Assembly: GCA_034401135.1 (NCBI GenBank)
Contig: JAWZSP010000005.1
Coordinates: forward strand, 2,046,001-2,110,000
DNA length: 64,000 nucleotides
Direction: 5' to 3'
Source of the DNA: Volutella citrinella
Lineage: Eukaryota > Ascomycota > Sordariomycetes > Hypocreales > Nectriaceae
Below are positions 1 through 12,589 of the stretch, one piece after another; position 1 is the stretch's first letter, and every line of letters starts with the position of its first letter. Below the pieces are notes generated by a model that was not told where the DNA came from, ran no database searches, and was given only the letters and a program-made list of their open reading frames with translations. A program made the translations under genes and the position numbers.

Positions 1-1
1 G

Positions 2-871
2 TACACGTTTGCGAAGAAGTATGCCCTGGTGTTCCTGCGAAAGTGTGTCGTGTTCCTTTATGTCAAGTACGGGGTGGATTTCAACAGCCACGTCTCGCCC
101 ATCCCCGATGCCGACGAGTTGGACCGGCTGACGGAAGTACTGCGCGTGCCAACCTTTGACGAGATGTGCGCGTCCCTGACGGACAATGCGTCGATTTGTG
201 GTTGGTCTATCACGACAGCGCCGCTGGTGTCGGGCTGGATTAAGCATCAAGTCATGTGGCCCGGAAGCAGCAAACACACAGTTACGTCGGCCAAGATGAG
301 CCATCCTGGCATCTTCGAGCTGATCGGCCTGCCCAAGAACTACGACACCCTGATCGAGGAGGCCACCAGACGGAAATGTCCTACCACGGGCAAGGAGCTC
401 ACGGACCCCGTCATCTGCCTCTTTTGCGGAGATTTGTTCTGTAGCCAGGCAACTTGTTGTCAGAAGCAGGATACCTCTGCAAACAGGTCGGAACGCGGCA
501 AGATTGGCGGTTCGCAACAACACATGCGCAAGTGAGTTTGTTTGGTCATTCATTACCGAGTCCCCTCCGCGAACAGCTAGACTAACGAGATGATTCCCGG
601 CAGATGCCAGCGCAACATTGGCGTATTCCTCAATATTCGAAAATGCTCGATCCTGTACCTCCACCGGATGTCCGGTTCCTTCACACCAGCACCGTACATT
701 GATAAATACGGCGAGACAGATCCGCAGCTGCGCCATGGTCGGCAACTGTTCTTGAACCAAAAAAGATACGATTCGATGATTCGAAATACGGTGCTAAACC
801 ACGGCGTACCAAGCTTGATCAGTCGAAAGCTGGAGGCGGAAATTAACAATGGGGGGTGGGATACACAGTAA
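2..871 (+). CDS. ubr1: E3 ubiquitin-protein ligase UBR1, C-terminal part (5' truncated by the window edge)
   Basis: This is the 3' end of the N-recognin of the N-degron pathway, which selects proteins with destabilising N-termini for ubiquitination and proteasomal degradation. The frame is open from base 2. Two exons are visible, 2-531 and 604-871, with a GTGAGT donor at 532, a CTAAC branch site near 581 and a CAG acceptor ending at 603. Joining them restores a family-typical reading (HMRK|CQRNIGVFLNIRK). Hallmarks of the UBR C-terminal (UBLC) region are visible: the cysteines around CPTTGKELTDPVICLFCGDL, then GSFTPAPYIDKYGETDPQLR, FLNQKRYDSMIR and the end SRKLEAEINNGGWDTQ. Only about the last 265 residues of a roughly 2000-residue family protein lie here, so the UBR box and RING are off the window. 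The stop is TAA at 869-871. Confidence 0.93.
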
Positions 872-1472
872 TAGACGGAACGACGAGTGAATCACGGCCT
901 TTTTTTTTTTTTTTGCATTATCTCTTACTGCTCGTCATTTATTTCCAGGTTCATTGCCTCATCACCAGTGGTCAAAGCCGCGAGGTCCAGTCCTACAATG
1001 ATGTATCAACTAGCTAGAGCACCACACAACCTTGTCTGCATAGAGGAACAGTAACGAATAGGAGCTGTCTCAATTTTGACCGCGGTCTCCTCGAAATTCT
1101 CCTTGTCAGATGTGCAACAGGTCGCGCAGATAGGTACTACTACTACTACTGTGGGAAAGGGATAGATGGATGATGCTCGTACAGTGCCGGGTGTCAGTAA
1201 ATCCATATGTGTACTGTGTCAAGGCTGTCGCCTGAGGCCAATCACAGCAGGCGATGGGAGCGCGTTACCACCTGTGGCTCAGGCCTGGGCAGGTGCCAGC
1301 CAGCAGCCAACAGTCGCAAGGGTTGGCCGATGCAACAAAGAGCTTCTTCGACCCCGTCGCCTAGTATCGCATATCTACAACGACAAGAGATCCGTATCCA
1401 TTCCCGCGCGAACATCCGCTTCCGCTCCCTCTGGACGTGCCACCGCCGTAATTGAGGCCCCGCTTTCGCATC
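872..1472. other. Intergenic: UBR1 3' region and RSC7 promoter/leader
   Basis: No coding signal was found. The stretch holds a pure T tract at about 900-914 shortly after the UBR1 stop, probably part of its 3' end region, and a (TAC)n microsatellite at about 1135-1150. The rest should hold the promoter and leader of the downstream RSC7 gene. Confidence 0.5.
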
Positions 1473-1527
1473 ATGGCAGGCCGACGATCTGGCCGCGCTG
1501 CCGCCAAGCGGGCTGCGGCTGCCCTCG
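1473..1527 (+). CDS. Candidate alternative first exon of the RSC7 gene
   Basis: ATG at 1473 opens an 18-codon stretch (MAGRRSGRAAAKRAAAAL) that ends exactly at a canonical GTGAGT donor at 1528. The only in-frame acceptor I find is CAG ending at 1767, with a CTAAC branch site at 1743-1747. That would remove the ATG at 1713 and its first 18 codons and join to the same Glu codon. An R/A-rich N-terminus of this kind looks plausible for RSC7 proteins, but the competing N-terminus (MAPRQKIKLRLTRSSKSA) looks equally protein-like. Whether this is a real coding exon, an alternative exon or leader sequence cannot be settled from sequence alone. Confidence 0.45.
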
Positions 1528-1712
1528 GTGAGTGTCCCCAGGTTTCTTCCTTTCTTTCTTGTGCTCGGTGCTCCTGTTTGCCTTGCCTTGCTCTGCCCTC
1601 GCCCCCCAACACTCCCCCTTCCCGCTCCCACCACCACCACCAGCACGCGCCGGACGACGTCTAGGACACGCGATTCTCGTCGACGGGCTCTGGCGACGCG
1701 AAATCCGCCACA

Positions 1713-3368
1713 ATGGCGCCCCGGCAAAAGATCAAACTCAGGCTAACGCGCAGTTCCAAATCGGCAGAGAGCACCCCGAAATCCTTGGCCGATGTCGAGG
1801 ACGAGCCCATGCCCGATGCTGCTGCCGAAGCCTCGGAGCACGAGGAGCCGCCTGCGGAGCAAGACGACGATGATGATGGCGATCACCAAGAGACCAAAGG
1901 GGACTCGGGCGACGACGACAACGACGACGAGGACGAGGCCCCCGGAGGCGACAAAGACGAGGAGGACGAAGAGGAGGCCAAGGAGCCCACGCCGCCGCCC
2001 CAGCCCGTCATCCGCAGAAAGCGCCTCGGCCGGCCTCCAAAGAACCGGCCTCCAGACTGGGACAACATGGTCACGGTGACTGATGCCGATACGCCTCGCC
2101 GCCGAGGGCGAGGAGGATGGCGAGGCCGCGGTGGCCGCAAGGGTGGGCCGGCCGCGCCCAAAGCTGAGCAGGTCATCGACGCCGAGGGCACTGTGGCCGA
2201 GATTGTCGACGACGAGTGCGTTCTGCCCGAAGACGCCGAGGGCCAGACAAAGGTGGACAAGCTGGGCAACCTGCAGGGTGGCCGCGACTACCGGTGCCGT
2301 ACCTTCACCATCGGCGGCCGTGGCGAGCGGCTCTACATGTTGTCGACGGAGCCGGCCCGATGCGTTGGCTTCAGGGACAGTTATCTCTTCTTCACCAAAC
2401 ACCGCAAGCTCTACAAGATCATTGTTGACGACGATGAGAAGCGCGACATGATTGAGCGCGACATCATCCCACATTCGTACAAGGGCCGGTCGATTGGTAT
2501 CGTCACGGCGCGATCCGTCTTCCGCGAGTTCGGCGCCCGCATCATTGTCGGCGGCAAGCGCATTCTAGACGACTTCAACGTCGCCCAGGCGCGTGCCGAC
2601 GGCCTCGTCGAGGGCCAGCTCGCCGACCCAGACGACCACTTCATCCCAGGCGAGCCGTATAACAAGAACCAGTATGTTGCGTGGCACGGCGCCAGTGCTG
2701 TGTATCACACCAACACGCCCTCGGTGCCTGTTCCCAGCGGCAAGGTCGAATCCAAGAAGCGCAAGGTTAATGTCAATGATGTGAACTGGATGCTGGAGCA
2801 TGCACGAGAAGCAAGGTATGTATCGCAATGCCCAAAGAAAAGTTTGATTTGGGGCTCTTGGCTGACATGTATGTTGTAATGCAGCACATTCAATGCCGGA
2901 ATCAACGCCATCCGTCGCTTCAACAATGCGGGTGTGTACGACATCCACACCAATGTCATGCAATATCCCGCCATGATGCAGCCCACGCGGGCGCGCATCG
3001 AGCAGGTCGCCCCCGAAGACGAAGCTGCGACGCAGGGCAGCGCCATGTTCCCCCCCTTGCCGTCCAGGATGGCCCGCAACTTCTACATTACTGACACGTA
3101 CCTCGAGGCTCCCGTAGCTACAGGCTACGTGGCCGCCGCCGAGGACACCTCGCCCGTGGCCTCTTCAGACTTCTTGGTCGCGTTCAATGGCCTGGGCTCG
3201 GTGCCCGACCAAGTCAGAGACCTGCTACCCGCCGAGTGCCGCAAGGCATTTGATTGTGCCGTGGACAAGGAGGCTGCATGGCGAGGAAATTGGGGTTTGG
3301 AGACCGACAAGATGGCGCGGCGACAGCCAACCATTGACAAGGCCATTGTACCTTACAGCATGTCATGA
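1713..3368 (+). CDS. rsc7: Chromatin remodelling complex subunit RSC7/NPL6 (RSC7/SWP82 family)
   Basis: This is a non-catalytic subunit of the RSC-type SWI/SNF nucleosome remodeller in the nucleus. Exons are 1713-2815 and 2885-3368. The intron 2816-2884 has a GTATGT donor and GCAG acceptor and rejoins EAR|STFNAG in frame. The product is about 528 aa from this ATG. Order: a long Asp/Glu-rich low-complexity N-terminal third, an AT-hook-like KRLGRPPKNRP near residue 105, an RGG-like GRGGWRGRGGRKGG near 132, then the conserved RSC7/SWP82 domain at about 185-365 (GGRDYRCRTF, GFRDSYLFF, IVTARSVFREFGARI). The C-terminal part (YDIHTNVMQYPAMMQPTRA) is also family-typical. An upstream exon at 1473-1527 may replace the first 18 residues. 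A paralogue lies at 45367-47735. Family assignment is firm. Assignment to RSC rather than SWI/SNF is inferred from the architecture and the other copy. Confidence 0.88.
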
Positions 3369-4061
3369 TGGCGACCAACCCAATGGTACCAGGACCATGG
3401 GAGGCATGCTGCCCATCTTCGGGCGACATCAATGCGGCTTGCCGATGTTAGACTCGCTCGCTCAACCCATTGACGGTGGCCCATGGCCAACTCCTACATG
3501 ACCCAAATCACAGTACACTACGAAGATGGACGAACAGGGCGGGGAACTTTTGTGCGATATCATTTTGGCCCGAGTGACCGAGCGAGGCCTCGGGGTCTGG
3601 ACACTAAGAGGAGAAGGGAGAAGGCGTTGGGAGTCCCAGGAACACATGCTCTCTCGAGTTGCTTTACCAAACATGCATGTTGGATTTTTTTGGAGGGCGC
3701 AAGCCAACATTTCTGTGACTTCTTGATGTCCGGTCAGGCAGCAGGTGCATAGGATTAATAGATAGATGTGCGAATTCAACACCAATCTCATGGCAATTCC
3801 CTCGCAATGCCATGCCCCCTCGCAATGATATGTATGGCCCGACATCGCGCCCCCGTGTTGGGCATCGACCAGGAGGACATGGTCCAGTGCTACGTAGGGC
3901 CGCAATTTGCGACGTCGTCCGGCCGAGGGCCCCGATTCCTCCAGCGAGATTGCCCTAATCCAGACAAGAAGGATTCACACACGACAAATACGATTCCGCA
4001 GCAGGTCGGCCCCTTATTGCCCGCGGCCTTGCTGCTGGCGCGTCGGACACCTCACCTGCAG

Positions 4062-4081
4062 CGAATGAATGAATGAATGAA
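4062..4081. repeat. (GAAT)n microsatellite
   Basis: About five direct copies of GAAT within gene desert 1. Confidence 0.85.
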
Positions 4082-7000
4082 CGAGCACCGTGGCACCGTC
4101 AGGCTCATTTGCATTCCTTGGCCTCGGTGGTTCGGCAGGCCGGCGTCGGGATGGATCCCAGCTCGGTTGGCCTGCAAGCGACTTCGCAGTCAGTGTCCCA
4201 GGAGCTCATTGGGACTAATATCCTCGGGGCGTGCACCACCAGGAGGAAGAGGAGGAGGAGGATGAGGCCGGCGGCTCTTTGGTTCAACTACGGCTACTGC
4301 AATTGTCACAACTGCGGTGAGTGCTGTTCTGTGCGTGTAGGCCTCCCCGGGGCGGCGAGAATGTGAGGCTGGAGGAAGAACCCCAGACAAATGGGATCAT
4401 TATCCCCAGGCCCGTGAATGTGACGATGGCCCCGAACAAGAAACACCAGCAGCCGGAACAGAAGCAGCGCAACCCAGTCTCTGCTGCAGTCCCGCACCCA
4501 CGGCAGCAACAGAAGCAGGGACCGGCCACGAGGCCAGCCGGAGAGCCCTAGACTAATGCAATAGTGCATCAATAATAGACGTAGCGCTGTGGCAAGAGCG
4601 CTGTAGACGCCACCGAGTTTTCTAGAGGCCATGGCTGTTTCGAGGGGCGTGCCTTTGTCTGTCTGCATCAGGATGGTGTCTCGGGTTTTTCCCTCGTTCT
4701 ACCTGCACCTCGGGCCAGTTCTCGTACAGGACTCCCTAATGGGGTCCATGACTGGCTAGGTCAACGAGGAGGCTTCGTCGAGCTTGCGTTAGCCTCGAAG
4801 CTGTTCCACCGCATGGCTGTCGCTCCACTTGCTGCACATGGGCCGTCGGCGAAAAGTTTCGAGGCCTACGCGCGAGTCCGGAGGGTTGACGCAGGTGACT
4901 GCGAAATGCCGTACAGGAGTAAAGTGCCAGGTTACGGTATAATGAGAGGGGCGGGGAGGAGCCAGCCATTGAGCCTGTCGCCAGGTTCCCAGCCGCCATG
5001 TCTTCCAGCCGCCTGCTTGCCTGCCTCCTGTGCGTCAGTGCATGGTCCTCTGTGCCTCTTTTCTGCTGGCTGGATGGAGCTCTTCTCTTCGAGCCTCCAC
5101 CGACCCCACTAACGACCGCCGTTGGCCGTGACGAGGGGGCCGATCATCTGAGATGCAGAAAGGGTTGGCGCCGTGGAGGGGCTCTGTGGAGGGGGCTCTC
5201 CAGCGGGTTGAGGGGTTGGCGGCAAGGTTGGTGGTGGTCACTGGGTCTGGAAGCCCCCCTACGAACTAGGAGGACGCCGACCGCCTCTTCGCATGCCTGC
5301 CTGTCACAGCACTGGACGGTAGTATTTCACGCAAACTGGGTCACTTCTCAGGCGTCTCATCCACAAACCGGCGTCGTTCCAGATGCAGTCGGGCAAGAGC
5401 TGCAGCACTAAGCAGATCTCGGAACGGTAAAGGGCAGGTTTCCAAGCCCCGCTCCGCCTGTCGCCTCATCCCAAGCCTGGCGCCGGCCAGCCAAGCAAGG
5501 GCCTGCTTTGTAGTGATTATTCGTGGGCTTCGGGACTGGATCATGAGCCAGAGTAGAGGGGGAGGGGAAGGGTGGAGGGTGGAGGGGTGCCATGCCGCTG
5601 CAACACGGTTGTGCACATGAGCGGGCGTCCAAAGCGCCGTCCGTCCAAGCTCCGATGCCTTGAAATTCGGGAGGAGGAAGAGGAGGAGGCGAAGGCGGAA
5701 AGACGGGCCAAGCCAACCCATCCACATCCACATTCTAGGCGGTCCCGCAAAGCAGGGGAAGGAGGTTGCTTGCGTCCGATGCAGGCCATGCTCCTAGAGC
5801 GAAAAAGGCTCTGATCAGATCACCAGGAGAGGCGGGTACAGAGCGGGCAGTGCGGGACATCTCTGATGAAGGACGGAACAGATGCGTGCTTGCTCAGCGG
5901 TGGCGATGCCCAAGAGGCGACATGACACGCAACAGCCCCCCAGTGTCGTACCAGCAACAGGACGAGGCGGGCAAGAAAGGGCAAACGAGAGCACCAAGAT
6001 CGTCGTGCTCGACATCCTCTCCGAGGCTTTCTGGACAAGCTGGGCAACCACGTCCAGCCGATCGTCAAAGGGAGAGCACCCTGCTGCTTGCACACGCCAA
6101 CACCCTACACCATTGTGAGCGGTGGCTGCATCACCCGTGCCACTCAGACACGCAGAGCAAGCTGCGTCCGACACTCGGACGCCCGGTTGCCTTGCCCAAC
6201 GACGCCGACGCCAACGGCGTCCAGTGCTTCCAAGCTATGGATGGCTGAGATGGGGCTGACTGTGACTCTGCTGGCCAAAGGCCGGAGGTAAGCCTGTGGT
6301 CTCGAATTCGGCAGCCAATGCAAGTCCGAGGCTCTATGCCATGCCAAGCTGTGAACGATGCAGGCCGTCACACCCCAAGGCTCGGATCCGTCATCCTCCA
6401 CGCTTCGCTTTGGGCCCATGGATTTCCGTACATCAGCCTGCTGATATCAGCACCAGCATCCATCACCAGCTGGCTCCAGCGCATGCCCCCATCTGCACTG
6501 TCGTGGCATGTCTCTGCATACCACGTTTTGCGGTCCCATGTCCAATTTTAGCCCTCTATCTGCTGAAGGAAGTGCTGTCTGAAGGCCCTCGAATTTTGTG
6601 CCAACTCTTGCACCTCAGCTGTGATGGAGTCAATAATATAATCACCATGCCTGCGGCTCGTGCACCTTAGAAGTCAGAACCACGGCGCGTGAACTATTGA
6701 CATTGTTGTCGGCTGCATGCGTCGTTTCTCTGCGTTGTACTCTGTACCTGACAGGCATTTCGCATCTTCAGAAGTACTGGTGATGTTGATTACCCTATAT
6801 TGCACAATGGCGCATTCATTTCCCTCAGTAGGATGGCTCGAGCCACCAACCAGCTGGGCTTCGAGCGCCCTCCGGGGGTAGTAGATTGGGTAGCTGTGAC
6901 CTTTCTTGCCCGTGGGAATGCCACAGTGCTCTAGACATGGGAAAGGCAACCCGGCAAACTGTATAAGCAGGCTGGTGATGGATGACAGAGAGAGCATCCG

Positions 7001-10000
7001 ACCTTTTACAAATGAATCGCATCTGCCGGAAGTATAGTATAGTGCATACATGACGGTCTCAAACCACCAGAGTGTAGCTCATTGGACATTCAATTTGTTC
7101 GCGGCTGGCGATGTAAATTTGGCTGGGCGCTTTGCTGGCTTGGGAACGCAGCCGGCCGTGGAAGTGGCAGCGTGGAGGCGAACGTGCCACACCACTGCTA
7201 CGCGCCCGTCATGCAGGGAGGAGGAGGGGCCCGAGGTCGTTTGGCCACTCAGGTCAGTTCGTAGCAAACCAGGCGAGTGATTCGATCCCGAACGAACGCC
7301 CCAGCGAGAAGGCTCTCACAGACCACCATACCATTGTACATAGTACAGCCGTGCCAACCTGAAGACGAAAACCGAGAAAAGGCTCCTGCAGGCCGGCTGG
7401 TGGGCTGGTCCAACCCCAAACCCTGGATGTACATAATCGTACAGTGAGTGCATGGTGTGATTCAGCGTCCCTGCGAGCAGATCATTGCGGTCAAGAACTG
7501 ATGGTGGTAGCATGTGTGAATGGTTGGTCAGATTGCCTCACGGCTGCTTTCGTCCTCTCAAAAACACCAACACACGTCGCCTTTCTGTCATGTGCATTGC
7601 GAATGGACCCTTCGTGAAATGGTTGGCAATTCTGACGGTTTCATTGGCCCCTGCCACCAGACGTTGCCCAATCTGGACCTGATGCTTCCGACTGCTAGCT
7701 CCAGAGAACGTTACTCTTGCGGAGACGCTTTTCATCCGTGAACCTTCCTCAGGCTTCCTGTCTGGGGGACATGGCAGAAATGCCGTCACTTTGGAATTCC
7801 AGGTCTGTTTGTTGTGCATGCAATGTAAAAACCGAAAGCCGATGCCATGGCCCATGGCAAGATCGCGAACCTGAAGCGCTCAGACCAACCGCTTCGCCAC
7901 CAAGGAATCTATCAATAGGAGTGGACCCCAGGCCTTGACCATGGGGAATGTTATTAGTAGTTAACCCCAGGAGGTTGGTGTCGTGGCAGTGGGAAAAATC
8001 CACTGACACCCAGACTCCTAATTAGCTGTTTCTTTTTTCTTGTTTTGGTGGTGGCTGCGAGACACCCTCCATTCCATCCCGGTGCGTGGTGTCGTTTCCC
8101 ACTTGAGGACATCATCTGGGAAAACATTGAAAAAAGCAACATTAATATGGAGTGGGATATCCCGAAGTGAGTGAAGGGCCTGAAGGCATACGTTGTCCTT
8201 CGCGATGAACAACGGAGTTAGCGTGCGAAACGGTGTCGTGCGCTGGAGCCAAATGACTGGTTGGTCATTTTGTCCGTTGGATTTGCCCCGGATTCTAATT
8301 TCAAACCCAGCCAGCTTGTTCTTTTGAAAGCACCAGACGCTGAGGATTATGAATCAACCTCCTGACGGCTGGGGCACGCATGTTATTGGCTTGCGGCTCT
8401 TTGCTTGGTGCGGACCCCAATCTCCCAGTTCGGCGTCGGAAGGTTGGTCAGGCCAGGGGATACAGTGCTCTGATTGCTTTGGCTTGCTTAGCCTGAGGGG
8501 CAACTGGTACGGAGTACTGCACACGACCTGGCGGTGAATGAATGGCCTGTCTGTCGTTGATGTGTGGGTGGTGCTTGGGCAACAAGCCGTCGTCGCGTGG
8601 GTGCACCGACGCGGCACGCCAACGGGTGGAGAGTCATGCACGTCTGGTGCTTTTTTCGGGCAACGGCCTTCCCCAAGCCTAGTGGAACTGAGGCATTTCC
8701 CTTGCTTGTTGAGAGGAGTAAGACAAGGTCACTACGGCATATTTGGCCTCCTGAGGCTCTGACGGGGCTTTCCTCTCGTATTGTGCCGGAGGCGCATGTC
8801 GTTCACTGCAGGCTGTGCTTCTCTTCCTTTGCATTGTTTCGTTCAAGAAGGATGGATTTTGAGCAAGCAGCTGGGGACTTTATTTGGTACTTGGCAGTGC
8901 TGATGGGCGCAGGCCTGAAAGGGTGGCCGGCCCACGGCTGTGTGCCAAGGGAACGGGCCTGGCTGGCCGCCCTGAAGCCGTGCTGGTTCACTCCAAGAGG
9001 ATCGGTTGAGAAGTACCGACACTGTGTATTTGTTTAGTACGATTACCTTGGATGCCAAAATGCGTGGCATCGGACAGAGACGTTGGCATGTCTTCACTGT
9101 GCACGTACTGAGTATCTGCCCTGTCTGCATTTTAGCGCCCCTCCCTGTGCCAGTCCTTTCACAGTGAGGTCTGATCGACGGAGCGAGAAAAATCCCTGCA
9201 GGAAGCGGTTGCTGGGACCCCCTACAGGGGATTGGACACCGGACGGACAAAGCCTGCTGGGATTGGGGCCGTGGAGATGGGAGGAGTGTTTCTGGAACTT
9301 GGAAGCACCCCACGAATGACGGGCAGGGTTGCCACTTTCCATCCTTTGGTCGATTGCGCCACATCACCAGACCTAGCTCCAAAATAATTCCCTTCAGTGG
9401 TAATAGTGCTATTACCGTGACTACGGTCCCGAGACCGTGTCGTGTTGTTATTTGGGAATAGTGAATGAGTGTGAGTCTTGGGGTCCGTAACCCAACCGTT
9501 CGAGGCAGTGCCATTTCGCCCCTTCATACGTCAGTCATGATGTGTCTTTGGCACCATGGCTGTTGGCAAGATGGGGGTTTGGGCTCTGAATAATCTGATG
9601 ACGATTGTGACGCGAGTGAGGAGAGGGTCGAAGAAGATGATGTAGCACCTCGGTTGGACGTAGAGTGATCATGCATCCTCATTGGTGCCTCCGCCTGGGA
9701 TGGAAGGCACGAGCGCTCAAGGCAGCTATGGGGTCGATGGGAAGGAATGACGTCCAGCAGCCTACCAACCACCCTCCGGCGTCTGTCCATTGCTTGAGAC
9801 TCCCAGGACTACTGAGAGCTAATTGGCCCAATGCTTCAGCCATGCCTATCGGCATCGGAGGATCAAAAGTCCTGAGGGCACCCTCATTAACCACCGGTCA
9901 TCTTCACAAGAAGATATTCAAGCCAAGGTCGTCGAAAAATACTATGAGCAAAGTTTCATGTAAATGCCAGGCTAGGGGCAAGTCACTGGCCGAGGTTTGT

Positions 10001-11087
10001 TGATGTAGAAGACCCTAGGCGGAGGACACATTCAATCACTAGCGAATGGAGGCTGTTAAGGCCCAATATGCAGCCATGTGAAATCTGCCTGTATGGGATG
10101 GTGGTGACCTTCCTAGCCCACCCCCCGCGGAACATGGACGCCCCTGGCCAAATTACCCAAAGCCGCACTCCTGATTGAATTAATCTTGAATCACCTGTGC
10201 TCTGACACTGCCTGGAGATGACTCTCAACTTGGTGGTGTGCAAGTGCTGAGTGTCCTGCCCACTGCTTGGGATCCTCCAAACAGGCAGACAGAGTATGGG
10301 ATCAGCTCCTGTTGAAATGATGCATCAGCCTACGATCCACAGGCATCCATGGCTGCACTCTACTAGCTCTGCTTTGCATTCTGTGAGATCCTAATCATCT
10401 CAAATGGCTGCACATACCGTGAACTCCAGCCAAGACCCGTCTGTCTGCGATATTGTCAAGCAACAAGACCAGACAGCCGCTGGTTCCGAGGCATGGGTCA
10501 TCACAGATAGTCCCAATACAACGGGGCCAAGCTAGGAGTCCAGGACTCGAAGGAGGGAGGCGCAGTGGACTGTACTGCGCAGTTCTCATCAGAGGTGCAG
10601 TAGCGAGCTTCGTACTCGCAGACCCTGGGCTGGGGAACTACGCGCTAATTGGCCGACCACAACTGCGCGACAGGTTCAGGTCACCCAAGGTACAGTATCT
10701 TCACAAGTTCAGGGGCCCAGTCCAGCCCAGGCTTGAGGAGGATGAGTGAGGTGGGCATCGTCGCCTCCTCCGGCTGGCCCCAGCGCTAAGCCAGCACCGA
10801 CACTACCTACTGGTCACCACACCCGAAATAGTGTCCACAGACGCCCCCGGAACCAGGCTTGTTGTGGCGGCAAAGCCCAGGGTCGTCCGTCATTCAATGA
10901 CCCTAATGAATAAAGCGGAGCTTGACTTGTGCAAGAAAAAAACGATTCAGGCTAGCGACCGACAAGAATGGCTTCCATCGAAGGACCCAGGGCCAGTGAA
11001 AAAAAAAACATGGAAAAAAAAATCTTTGACGCACCCCCTACTAACACGGTGCATTCGTCTAGACCATGTGGAATTACCACCGAGCAA

Positions 11088-11127
11088 ACGGTACTGGTAC
11101 AGTACGTTCATATGTACGGAGTACCGT
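11088..11127. repeat. Nested GTAC inverted repeat
   Basis: The outer arms ACGGTACT (11088-11095) and AGTACCGT (11120-11127) are exact reverse complements, with further GTAC units between them. The inner part includes one of three exact copies of TACGGAGTAC in the window. The 40-nt segment could form a hairpin. No function is assigned. Confidence 0.6.
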
Positions 11128-12000
11128 GATTGAGATACCAAGGGCAAGGCCTAGGTTCGTGGTCCGTCATAGATACCCTGTTGAAGACTGTGCACTCCGC
11201 AAGGCGAGCGGGACCCTGGATTCGCTAGTCGTAGGTACCAAATGAAAGCAGGCCACAATATCACCACAAACGCGGTCTGGTTCCCCCCAGTCCGAAACAG
11301 ATATATGATTTGCTGACAGCTCTGGAATTAGGGCATTGCATCCGCTTGGATGGCCCAATGAAGCCAGGCTGCCAGACTGTAGCAACGTAATGCTCCAAAC
11401 CCAGGCACGACTCCCACTGGTACTAGCATGTACTTTCGGTAAAGGGGAAGGGAGCAAGGGCGATGAGCAGCAAAACCACGCACCACGACATGGCCCCAGC
11501 AACGCACCTCGCGCCAGGCCTCGATGGGGTTGGTGTGCAGCCCAGGAGCATGCCCTGTGCAGCAATTAGTCGGGTTGTGTGGCCAAGCAAGCCCAAGCAA
11601 GTCAGGAGGCCGGGTGAGGCAAGGCAATGTGAACTCTCCTCCAGTGGGAGGCGGCGAGGTACCGCTTCACGCCGGACATGGCAGGTGCATGAGTGCGTAT
11701 TAGGGTCGGCCTCTCGGAGCAGGCGGCAGAAGGTTGTGCCGTGTCGTCTTGGTGGGCTCACACAGTGGAAGCCAGCCGGGTTGTGTGCGGTAATCCTTTC
11801 CAACAAGGCCGCGCACAGTGCATGCCGTCCTGCTGTGTGGAGGCACAAGAGTGTTGACTCGTTGAGTGCCTGTGTGTGAGGTGGGTGGTGGTGCTCCGCA
11901 GCGACACCGAATCCAGCCCATGGGTTGCTGACCCGCCGGGGGATAGGCAGCGAGCCGGTCGTTGCCGCTGGAAGCCTCCGCTCCACTTTTTGCTCTGACC

Positions 12001-12032
12001 ATCCCATCCCATCCCATCCATCCATCCATCCC
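12001..12032. repeat. (CCCAT)n/(CCAT)n simple repeat
   Basis: Three to four ATCCC units followed by about four ATCC units, in the distal upstream region of the cyclin gene. Confidence 0.8.
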
Positions 12033-12444
12033 TCGGCGTCCATCCGCCCACCATGCCTGACTGACCCTGTCGCTGCTGGTGCTGGGCTCCCGGCAAGACG
12101 GTCGTCGGTACCGCCGCCGTAGTGTGCCGCCCACCTGGCCGGTATGTACCGCAGTACCTCAGAGCAGGGCTTGCCGCCCGCACCTTTCCCACCTCTGCGT
12201 CGTCATGCCCTTGCCCTGCCTTCTCCGCGCTGGGCGGTCACTGGGTCATGCTTTCGCTGCGACAGCACGGAGTACCTGCTCCACACACTACCTTAGTACC
12301 CTCCACGCCTCCCACGCTCCCATGCCTGGCTGCTCCTGCCGAGCCTGCTAGCAGGTGATGGCGACCGACACGCTACTGCGCAAGGCGCCGCAGTCCAGCA
12401 CCTGGCACAGTAGGTACACCCTGTGCCGTACCTGGCGACATTGG

Positions 12445-12456
12445 CGGTACGTACCG
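12445..12456. promoter_or_regulatory. Perfect 12-bp palindrome CGGTACGTACCG within a GTAC-rich cluster
   Basis: A perfect palindrome about 1.2 kb upstream of the cyclin start. Roughly ten GTACC/GTAC units occur between 12105 and 12515. It may be a binding site or cruciform-prone element of the cyclin promoter, but no specific factor can be named. Confidence 0.3.
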
Positions 12457-12589
12457 AACCAAGTGTGAGGTGGTACAGTAGCGCAGTCTCGTCTTGCTGG
12501 TGCTCAAGGTACCGCAATACTACCACTGCGGTAAGGTTGGCTGGGTCAACTGGCCACACGCCCTCCACTTCTGCATCCCCGTTCTCTAG

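Noticed and set aside
1743..2474. 243-codon minus-strand frame opposite RSC7
   Set aside because: Val/Leu-rich mirror of the acidic RSC7 N-terminus; antisense shadow produced by GC-rich codons.
8843..9514. 223-codon minus-strand frame in desert 1
   Set aside because: No domain, no family-like motif, and the opposite strand is open over much of the same stretch; likely chance.
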